This document shows, piece by piece, positions 5,230 to 11,802 of a stretch of DNA of 15,851 nt (position 1 is its first letter; each line of letters starts with the position of its first letter). Under the pieces are notes generated by a model, which was not told the DNA's origin, searched no databases, and worked only from the letters and a program-made list of their open reading frames with translations. A program made the translations under genes and the position numbers. The DNA is taken from contig CAJQPV010000275.1 in NCBI GenBank assembly GCA_905480305.1, forward strand, positions 1 through 15,851. The letters run 5' to 3'. The stretch is from an uncultured Gammaproteobacteria bacterium. Lineage in GTDB: Bacteria; Pseudomonadota; Gammaproteobacteria; UBA9214.

Positions 5230-8200
5230 GTGGATCTAGTGTCTATGCGCGCTGAAAAAAAAATAGCAGTTGATAACAAACTCCTGCAGGAGTTTGTTCC
5301 CCTGAATGCGCTGTCAAATGAGCGTTTCAGTGAGGTGTCGGACAAAATCATTATCGAAGAGGTGCTGGCCGGTCGTTACCTGTTTCGCAAGGGTGACCGG
5401 GACAACCAGTCTATCTATCTGCTGGAAGGCAAGGTCAACCTGATTGACGGGTTTCGCAAGGTCACCGGCGAGGTCGAGGCCGGCACAGATATGAGTCGCT
5501 ATGCCATCTCCAACCAGCAGCCGCGTCCGCTGTCTGCGCGTGCCGTCAAGAAATGCATTATCGCCCGTATTGATTCCGGTTTACTGGATGTTTTCCTGAC
5601 ATGGGACCAGTCGAGCAGTGCCGAGGTGGTTGAAATAGGGGCTGATGATGATCAGGACTGGATGACCCGTATTTTGCAAACGGAGGCATTCATAAAAATT
5701 CCTCCGGCAATGATCCAGAGTCTGTTGATCAAGATGCAGTCATACCCGGTGAAAGCCGGCGATGTTGTTATCCGGCAGGGTGATGCCGGCGATTATTTCT
5801 ACACTATTCATGCAGGGCGCTGTCTGGTGACCCGTAAGGACTCGCCTGATGCAGAGGACCAGTTCCTTGCCGAGCTCAGTGAGGGGACTTCTTTTGGTGA
5901 GGACGCGCTGGTATCTGATGCGAAGCGCAACGCTACCGTGACCATGTTGACTGATGGTCAGTTGATGCGGCTGGCAAAAGTGGATTTTATTGAATTATTG
6001 AAGAACCAGTTGGTCAAGCGAGTGAATTATGACGAGGCCGCAGAACTGGTTGATGAAGGTGCAGTCTGGGTGGATGTCAGGACTGTCGACGAATATGAAA
6101 ACGGATGTTTTGAAGACAGTGTCAATATGCCGTTGTCATCGTTGCGCGATGAATTATCCGAGCTGGTCTTCAATACAAAGTATGTAATTTGCTGCGATAC
6201 CGGCCGGCGCAGTGAATCAGCGGGTTTTATGCTGAGCCACAAGGGTTTCGATGTTTATGTGCTGGAAGGCGGGATTCCCGCTGTATCACCCGGCGAAGAG
6301 GTGCCGGAAGAGCCGGCTGCCGCTGAGCCTGTAGCGCCACAGGTGGCAGCAGTCGTAGCGGATGACTCTGCTGCAGAGAAGATCGAATCTTTCAACGGAG
6401 CAGCAGAGCAGAGTGTCGAGCTGGAGAAGTTGCAGGCTGAAAAGCAATCGTTGCTGGCTGAGATTGAGGAGTACCGGTCAACCGAAGCGCGGACGGCTGA
6501 GCAGGTCGAGCTGTTACGTGCAGAACTCGGCGAGTCGGGTGACAAGCTGGGGAGTCTGTATGCGCAGTCTGGTAGCGAGGCAGAAAAACTTGAACAATTG
6601 CGTGCCGAGCTGGGCGAATCAGGAGAAAAGCTTGCTGTTCTGTATGCGCAGGTGAAGAGCGATGCAGAAGAAAGACAGCTGTTGCAGGACCAGTACGCTG
6701 CCTTGCGGGAACAGTATACCGAGGCAGTCAGTGCACACGAGCAGCAGTCGGTAAAGTTTGATGAGAAGTTGCGTGAAACACAGTCACAGATCGACTTGCT
6801 GCACGAGGAAAGTGCGACGCTGAAGCAGAATGTAGCTGACCGCGAAGCAGCCGAACAGGAAATACAGCAACTCCAGGACGCACTTGCGCAGGCCAGTGAG
6901 CGCGTCTCGGTGCTCGAACGCGATGTTGTTAACTCCGACGAGGCGGGCAGTACATTGCTTGCTGAAATGCAGGAAAAGCTGCAGCAACAGCAGCAACTGG
7001 CAGAGCAGTTGCAGCAACAGCTGAAAGAGGCTGACGAGTCTCTGGCCGAGTCCCGTGAGGCAGCAGCGTCGGCTGCAGTTCTTGAAGCCTCGGAATCAGA
7101 GTTGCAGCAAACATTGCAGCAGCAAGTGGGTGTTGTGGAGCAATTGCAGGATGAGCTGCAACAACAAGCCGAGCTCGCAGAGAAACAGCAGTCCGAGATA
7201 GAGCGCTTGCAGCAGCAGGCAGTCGAGGCAAGCGGCAAGCTGGAACAGGAATCCGGGCAGGCAATAACGCTGACACAGGAAAATGCCGATTTATCCAGCA
7301 AGATAGAGGAACTGCAGTCCTCCGCTGCAGTAATTACAGAACAGCATGAGGCTGCGATTGCCGCTGCTATAGAAAAAAATGATCAACAGGAACAGCAGCT
7401 TGAAGAATTGCGCTCAGCTTTGGATGCGGGCAGCCAGGCGCATGAAACTGCGCTTGCTGAAGTAAAGGAGCAGAACCGGCAGCTGCAGCAGCAGATGGAA
7501 GAATTAAAGCAGGCTGCAGATGCAGGCAGCGGCGAACGTGAGGCTTTGCTTGCTGCAGCAAAGGAACAGAACCAGCAGCTGGAACAACAACTTGAGAAAA
7601 TGCAGGCTGAGCTTGATCAGCAGCAACAGGCGTTATCTGAGGTATCCGGAGAGCATCAAAATGCTGCCGGAGAATTGCAATCCATGCAGCAGGATAACGA
7701 GGAACTGCGTACAGAGTTACGGGAAACAGCGTTGTTGCTGGATGAGCAGGCAGAAGCAGCTGCCAGTCAGCTGGCTGCCAGGCAGGCAGCGGAAGAAGCA
7801 CTCGAAAAACAGCAGGCTGGATGGGGGGCTGAACGAGACACCCTGATAAAGGCGACAGAGGATGAGCAATCTGTAGTCGAGGAATTACGCCTGCAACTGG
7901 AACAGCTTGAGACGCTAAGTCAGCAAGACAAAACGGCTTTCGAAACAGGGCAGCAGGAGAAGCTTGACAAGCTCAGGGAATACGCAGAGGGCCTTGAAGC
8001 AAAGAATGTGCAGCTGAGGAATGAGCAGGCGGCGCATGCGGAAGAGCTGGAGCTTGCCGCTACCGGGCAGGTGAGCTTGCAGGAGTCGCTGAATGCTTTG
8101 ACCGAGGAGAAGTCAGGGCTGGAGAGTGAGCTGGCTTCGCTCAAGCAACAGTCTGCCGGGCTGGTGGAGAGTTCGAATGAACAGTTGCGATTGCTGCAGG

Positions 8201-10452
8201 ATCAGCTTGAGGAACAACAGCGACAGATTGCCGGGCTGGAGCAGTCAGATAGCGATAACGAGGCGCAGATAAGGGATTTACAGCAGGAAATCCTGCAATC
8301 CGGAGAAGGTCGCCGTGCTTTGGAACTAGAGCTTGAATCGTCATGTCAGCAGTATGAAAGCAGTCAGTTACAACTGGAACAGCAGGCGGAACGCATCCGG
8401 GAGCTGGAGCAGGAGCACCATGAGTCTATTCAGAAGGCGCATGAAGACCTGACGCGCAAGAATGATAACGAGAAGGAGCTGCAGGGGCAGATTGATCGCC
8501 TGCGCAAGAAGCTGGAACAGTCTTCTGTTGATCTGAAGCAGCTACGTGACGGTTCACAGACAGATGTAGACAATATCCGGGAAGAACTGCATGCAGAACG
8601 CAAGGCGCGGGATGAAGAGCGTGCCCAGATGGCAGCTCGCCAGCGTGAGTTGAAAGAGCAGTTGGCTACAATCGCGATTGAGCATGAATCCAATATGACC
8701 AATCAGTCCGGTGCTATTGAGAAAGCCAGGGATGCCGGTCGGGAAGAAGAGCAGGAGCGGCTGCATAAATTAATAGAAGCACAAGGTCAGTCAGAAGAGC
8801 AGCTGCTCTCGTTGCAACAGGAACTGCAGAAGGCGCATGCCGAGATTGCCGAGTCGACACGCATGGAGAAGGATCGCCGCCAGGTCGACACGGATATGAT
8901 GCAGGAGCAGAACCAGCAGGCAGTCTCCACCATAACCCAGCTTGAGTCGCAGCTCAGGCAGCTCACGCAGGACCGTGATACGGCACTTGCCGAGCAGCAG
9001 AGCCTGCGCGAAAAAATGAATGCTTTGCGTGGCGAGGTTGAGGTTGCTCGTGGCTTGATGAATGTCAGCAGTGAAGGGCAGGTTGAGGATCCGGAAAAAC
9101 TGCGTAAGGAGCTGACTGAAAGCAAGAAAAATATAGCAATCGCCTTACGTTTGCGAGCCGAAGCTGAAGCTGCCAGGGACAAGTTGACCGAGGAGCGTAA
9201 TGTACTGCGCGACAAGCTGGGTGAGGAAGGTGTTGCTGCTGCACCGTTAAATGTGCCGGAGCTTGATATGGCCGGCAAGGGTGCAGGTGGTACGGAGACA
9301 AAGTCACCCAAAAAGAAAACTAAAGCATCAAGAGAACAAAACAAGCAAGCACCGCGATCCGAGCCGCTGGCTGCAGCTGACAGCAACCATCAGCGGCACT
9401 GGTTCGGTGCTGCCATTGGTCTGGGTGTTGTGGGTGCGGTAGCTCTGGTTATCTGGTTGCTGGCAGGTGCTGAAAACCCCATGTTTGGAGCAGGCGAGCC
9501 TGTCAATGAAGCTGTCGATGCAACACCGGATGAGAAGTCCGGTGAGCCCATTGCAGCAGCGAAACCTGTTGCGCCAGTCAAAGTGCCGCTAAAAGTTGTG
9601 CCACCGGCTAAGGTGGCAGAGCCGGTGGTCGCAGCGCCCGTTGCTGCAGTTGTTACAAAGCCTGTTGAAGAACCGTTGCCGGTGAAAGTGGCTGCGGCGC
9701 CCGAGCCTGTCGCAGTGCCAGAACCAAAGGCATTTCAGGACAGCCTGAAGGGTGGTGGAAAAGGACCGGTGATGGTCAAACTGCCAGCAGCTGAATTCGA
9801 GATGGGTAGTCCGGGAAATTCCCTGAATTTTGATGAAAGTCCACGTCATAGGGTGGTGTTGAAAGGCTTCTCTATCAGCAAGCTTGAGGTGACGTTTTCT
9901 GAGTATGATAAATTTGCCCGCGCCACCGGCCGGCGCATGCCTTACGATGAATCATGGGGGCGTGGTGATCGTCCTGTGATCAATGTTTCCTGGAATGATG
10001 CCCACGCCTATGCAGTCTGGTTGTCAAAGAAAACCGGCCAGCGTTATCGCCTGCCGACAGAAGCAGAATGGGAATATGCAGCCAGGGCGGGCAGCACTGA
10101 AAAGGTCTGGTGGGACAGCAAGTCGGCAGTGAAGCCGGCGAACTGCTTTAATTGTGGCAGTCAGTGGGATGGTAACAGCACCGCCCCGGCCGGCAGTTTT
10201 AGTGGTAATGCTTTTGGTCTTTTTGATATGGCGGGTAATGCACAGGAGTGGACAGAGGATTGTTACCACAGCAGCTATAGAGGTGCCCCGGAAGACGGCA
10301 GTGCCTGGCTGACTGCTGAGTGCACCCAGCGTGTGGTGCGCGGTGGCAGTTATAGCAGTCCGCTGGATTCGCTGAGAAATGCCAGGAGCAGTCAGTACAA
10401 TCAGGATGTACGTCTTGATAACCTTGGCTTTCGGGTTGTCCGCAGCAACTGA
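5230..10452 (+). CDS. Giant membrane-tethered protein: cNMP-binding x2, rhodanese, ~940-residue coiled coil, TM helix, periplasmic SUMF1/FGE-like domain
   Basis: 1740 residues. The first cNMP-binding domain (about 20-130) is degenerate: RYAIS at 90-94 replaces the Gly-Glu of the cassette. The second (about 150-260) has an intact phosphate-binding cassette, FGEDAL at 222-227, with R233 nine residues after E224 as in protein kinase A. A rhodanese domain (about 270-350) has the loop CDTGRRS with the presumed catalytic C322. Residues about 393-1330 are Gln/Glu/Leu-rich coiled coil with one proline (P1288). A Lys/Arg patch (1358-1376) precedes a single TM helix (about 1391-1414), placing the N-terminus in the cytoplasm. 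A Pro/Val/Ala/Lys linker (about 1415-1500) leads to a SUMF1/FGE-like domain (about 1512-1740, with LPTEAEWEYAARAG and NLGFRVVRS) lacking the copper-binding cysteines. The start is GTG 5230 (AGG 9 bases upstream) or ATG 5245. The gene appears monocistronic. Family assignments are by motif; the overall function is unknown. Confidence 0.88.
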   Translation: MDLVSMRAEKKIAVDNKLLQEFVPLNALSNERFSEVSDKIIIEEVLAGRYLFRKGDRDNQSIYLLEGKVNLIDGFRKVTGEVEAGTDMSRYAISNQQPRPLSARAVKKCIIARIDSGLLDVFLTWDQSSSAEVVEIGADDDQDWMTRILQTEAFIKIPPAMIQSLLIKMQSYPVKAGDVVIRQGDAGDYFYTIHAGRCLVTRKDSPDAEDQFLAELSEGTSFGEDALVSDAKRNATVTMLTDGQLMRLAKVDFIELLKNQLVKRVNYDEAAELVDEGAVWVDVRTVDEYENGCFEDSVNMPLSSLRDELSELVFNTKYVICCDTGRRSESAGFMLSHKGFDVYVLEGGIPAVSPGEEVPEEPAAAEPVAPQVAAVVADDSAAEKIESFNGAAEQSVELEKLQAEKQSLLAEIEEYRSTEARTAEQVELLRAELGESGDKLGSLYAQSGSEAEKLEQLRAELGESGEKLAVLYAQVKSDAEERQLLQDQYAALREQYTEAVSAHEQQSVKFDEKLRETQSQIDLLHEESATLKQNVADREAAEQEIQQLQDALAQASERVSVLERDVVNSDEAGSTLLAEMQEKLQQQQQLAEQLQQQLKEADESLAESREAAASAAVLEASESELQQTLQQQVGVVEQLQDELQQQAELAEKQQSEIERLQQQAVEASGKLEQESGQAITLTQENADLSSKIEELQSSAAVITEQHEAAIAAAIEKNDQQEQQLEELRSALDAGSQAHETALAEVKEQNRQLQQQMEELKQAADAGSGEREALLAAAKEQNQQLEQQLEKMQAELDQQQQALSEVSGEHQNAAGELQSMQQDNEELRTELRETALLLDEQAEAAASQLAARQAAEEALEKQQAGWGAERDTLIKATEDEQSVVEELRLQLEQLETLSQQDKTAFETGQQEKLDKLREYAEGLEAKNVQLRNEQAAHAEELELAATGQVSLQESLNALTEEKSGLESELASLKQQSAGLVESSNEQLRLLQDQLEEQQRQIAGLEQSDSDNEAQIRDLQQEILQSGEGRRALELELESSCQQYESSQLQLEQQAERIRELEQEHHESIQKAHEDLTRKNDNEKELQGQIDRLRKKLEQSSVDLKQLRDGSQTDVDNIREELHAERKARDEERAQMAARQRELKEQLATIAIEHESNMTNQSGAIEKARDAGREEEQERLHKLIEAQGQSEEQLLSLQQELQKAHAEIAESTRMEKDRRQVDTDMMQEQNQQAVSTITQLESQLRQLTQDRDTALAEQQSLREKMNALRGEVEVARGLMNVSSEGQVEDPEKLRKELTESKKNIAIALRLRAEAEAARDKLTEERNVLRDKLGEEGVAAAPLNVPELDMAGKGAGGTETKSPKKKTKASREQNKQAPRSEPLAAADSNHQRHWFGAAIGLGVVGAVALVIWLLAGAENPMFGAGEPVNEAVDATPDEKSGEPIAAAKPVAPVKVPLKVVPPAKVAEPVVAAPVAAVVTKPVEEPLPVKVAAAPEPVAVPEPKAFQDSLKGGGKGPVMVKLPAAEFEMGSPGNSLNFDESPRHRVVLKGFSISKLEVTFSEYDKFARATGRRMPYDESWGRGDRPVINVSWNDAHAYAVWLSKKTGQRYRLPTEAEWEYAARAGSTEKVWWDSKSAVKPANCFNCGSQWDGNSTAPAGSFSGNAFGLFDMAGNAQEWTEDCYHSSYRGAPEDGSAWLTAECTQRVVRGGSYSSPLDSLRNARSSQYNQDVRLDNLGFRVVRSN
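6514..6681 (+). repeat. Two tandem 28-residue repeats in the coiled coil
   Basis: Residues 429-456 and 457-484 of the giant protein repeat with a period of 28 residues (84 bases, four heptads). Both copies begin LRAELGESG, followed by D/E-KL and LYAQ. The DNA is less conserved than the protein, so this is an old duplication kept by selection on the coil and not a recent slippage product. Confidence 0.75.
7369..7656 (+). repeat. Three 32-residue repeats in the coiled coil
   Basis: Residues 714-745, 746-777 and 778-809 of the giant protein align with a period of 32 residues (96 bases). Shared features are EQN-x-QL-x-QQ-(L/M)-E near the start of each unit and DAGS with a following HETALAEV- or REALLAAA-type end in the first two. 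The third unit diverges after MQAELDQ. A period of 32 equals three heptads plus one hendecad (11), so the superhelix may locally lose its left-handed twist. Confidence 0.65.
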
Positions 10453-10500
10453 GACAGCTGTTCTGCTGTTGTGAGTGACAGTACCTGCGTGCGCGGATGG

Positions 10501-10526
10501 TTGACAATTCTGTAACAGCCTATAGT
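10501..10526 (+). promoter_or_regulatory. Candidate promoter immediately before the ketohexokinase-like gene
   Basis: A perfect TTGACA (10501-10506) is followed by TATAGT (10521-10526, five of six -10 positions), but the spacer is only 14 bases. Transcription from this -10 would start at about 10532-10535, that is at or within a few bases of the ATG at 10535, which itself has no Shine-Dalgarno sequence. Confidence 0.45.
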
Positions 10527-10534
10527 CTGCCCGC

Positions 10535-11404
10535 ATGACAGCGGTCCTCGGCATTGGCAACGCAACGCTCGATATTATTCATCAGGTTGACTGCTATCCG
10601 AACGAGAATGACGAGATCCGTTGCAGTAACCGGCAGCAGCGCTGTGGTGGAAATACTGCTAATACCCTCATTGTACTAAGTCAGTTGGGCGTGGATTGCG
10701 GCTGGGCGGGAACACTGGTGGCTGATTCTGACGGTCGGCGGGTGGCAGATGGTTTAAGCCGTCAGGGTGTTGATGTCAGTGCTGCGCAGTGGTTTGACAG
10801 CGGCTCCATGCCGGTGTCATCGGTGCTTATCAGCAAGCAAACTGGCTCACGAACGATTACCCATTTCCGTGATTTGCCGGAATACCCGGTGGCGGCGTTC
10901 GAGGCACTTGAGCTGCAGTCATATGACTGGCTGCATTTCGAGGCTAGAAATGTCGCCAGCATCAGGCAGATGCTGGCGAGCGTACGGCAGCGTACCATGC
11001 AGCTGCGCTGCTCGCTGGAAGTAGAGAAGCCGCGTGAGGGCGTCGAGTGCCTGTTTCCGCTGGTCGATATATTGCTGTTTTCCCGGCACTATGCGCTTTC
11101 ACGCGGGTTCACGGACCCGCTGGCGCTGTTACGCTCTGTGCACAAAGTGTGTCCCGGGGTTGATCTTTTTTGTGCCTGGGGTGAGCAGGGTGCCGCGGCG
11201 CTGGATCATGCCGGCACTGAATACCGGCATGCGGCTGTCATCCCTTCCCGGGTAGTGGATACACTCGGCGCCGGCGATACCTTCAATGCCGGTATTATCA
11301 ATGGTTACCTTAAGGCGCTGGCTATTGATGAGTCTCTTGCCCGCGCCTGCCAGCTGGCGGGTAACAAGTGCGGGCAGGATGGCCTGGATGGAATAACCGC
11401 TTGA
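10535..11404 (+). CDS. PfkB-family sugar kinase, ketohexokinase (fructokinase)-like
   Basis: A 289-residue ribokinase-fold kinase. It shares with animal ketohexokinase (KHK), as I remember that sequence, D13 in the first strand, NDEIRC followed by RCGGNTANT (GGN 38-40) and LSQLG, the GSRTI segment, FEARN, LEVEKPRE, FCAWGEQGAAAL, the PfkB signature 2 VVDTLGAGDTFNAG (catalytic base D248, anion hole GAGD 245-248) and the C-terminal CQLAGNKCGQDGLDGI. These go beyond the generic PfkB motifs, so phosphorylation of fructose or a related ketose at C1 by ATP is the best guess. Other PfkB sugar substrates remain possible. The only plausible start is the ATG at 10535: an in-frame TAG lies 12 bases upstream and no other start codon intervenes. 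There is no Shine-Dalgarno sequence. A Rieske ferredoxin gene follows after 20 bases. Confidence 0.85.
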   Translation: MTAVLGIGNATLDIIHQVDCYPNENDEIRCSNRQQRCGGNTANTLIVLSQLGVDCGWAGTLVADSDGRRVADGLSRQGVDVSAAQWFDSGSMPVSSVLISKQTGSRTITHFRDLPEYPVAAFEALELQSYDWLHFEARNVASIRQMLASVRQRTMQLRCSLEVEKPREGVECLFPLVDILLFSRHYALSRGFTDPLALLRSVHKVCPGVDLFCAWGEQGAAALDHAGTEYRHAAVIPSRVVDTLGAGDTFNAGIINGYLKALAIDESLARACQLAGNKCGQDGLDGITA

Positions 11405-11424
11405 CGAAATCACTGTTTTAGGAA

Positions 11425-11799
11425 ATGTCCGATAACACAACGACAGATACCGTTATTTGCAGGCTGGACGAGTTGCAGGATCCCGACAGTCGCGGCATGT
11501 CAGTAATGCGCGACGGGCAGCTGCAGGATATTTTTATTGTGCGGCAGGGCACGCAGGTTTTTGCTTATCTCAACAGCTGTCCGCATACCGGTGGTCCGCT
11601 CGACTGGGTGCCTGGCCAGTTTCTGAGTCTTGACAAGGACTATATACAGTGTGCGACACATGCAGCCCGGTTTCGTTTTAGTGACGGTGAATGTGTCGCT
11701 GGTCCGTGCAAGGGCGATTATCTGACTGCCGTGCCTGTTGGTGTTGAGGCGGGCGAGGTTGTATTGCTGGCAGCTGTGCCTGACCCGGATGACAGTTAG
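11425..11799 (+). CDS. Rieske-type [2Fe-2S] ferredoxin
   Basis: A 124-residue soluble Rieske protein. The cluster ligands are C52 and H54 in SCPHTGGPL and C76 and H79 in CATHAARF, the CxH...CxxH pattern with a 21-residue gap. No signal peptide or membrane helix is visible, so it should be cytoplasmic. The size fits the small Rieske ferredoxins that pass electrons to oxygenases, nitrite reductase (NirD-like) or unknown partners. No oxygenase or reductase is encoded beside it, so its partner is unknown. An additional Cys pair (C92 region, GECVAGPC) follows the second ligand pair. AGGA sits only 1-2 bases from the ATG, unusually close, so initiation may depend on coupling to the kinase gene 20 bases upstream. 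The BASS transporter begins 3 bases after its stop. Confidence 0.88.
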   Translation: MSDNTTTDTVICRLDELQDPDSRGMSVMRDGQLQDIFIVRQGTQVFAYLNSCPHTGGPLDWVPGQFLSLDKDYIQCATHAARFRFSDGECVAGPCKGDYLTAVPVGVEAGEVVLLAAVPDPDDS

Positions 11800-11802
11800 T
11801 CC

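Noticed and set aside
6255..7301. Long 348-codon minus-strand reading frame, rich in Ser and Cys
   Set aside because: It lies antisense to the coiled coil. The biased CAG/GAG/GCA codons of Gln/Glu/Ala read as Cys/Ser/Leu on the other strand and suppress stop codons. The composition is artificial and no family motif is visible.
7369..7656. Repeats as a CRISPR array or DNA minisatellite
   Set aside because: The periodicity is in the protein, the units are in frame, and the DNA copies are too diverged for CRISPR or recent slippage.
5230..10452. Giant gene as an accidental fusion of several genes by sequencing error
   Set aside because: One frame stays open through all domains, the linkers are long and natural in composition, and the TM helix and basic patch stand at a sensible boundary. 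I see no frame change, although only a second sequence could exclude it fully.
9763..10452. Sulfatase-activating formylglycine-generating enzyme
   Set aside because: The two catalytic cysteines after the RGGSY motif are missing and no sulfatase gene is nearby.
10024..10560. 178-codon minus-strand reading frame over the end of the giant gene
   Set aside because: It is antisense to the well-recognised SUMF1-like domain and has no motif and no good ribosome-binding site.
11425..11799. Rieske subunit of a cytochrome bc1 complex
   Set aside because: No N-terminal membrane anchor, no petB/petC neighbours and too short; it fits a soluble ferredoxin.
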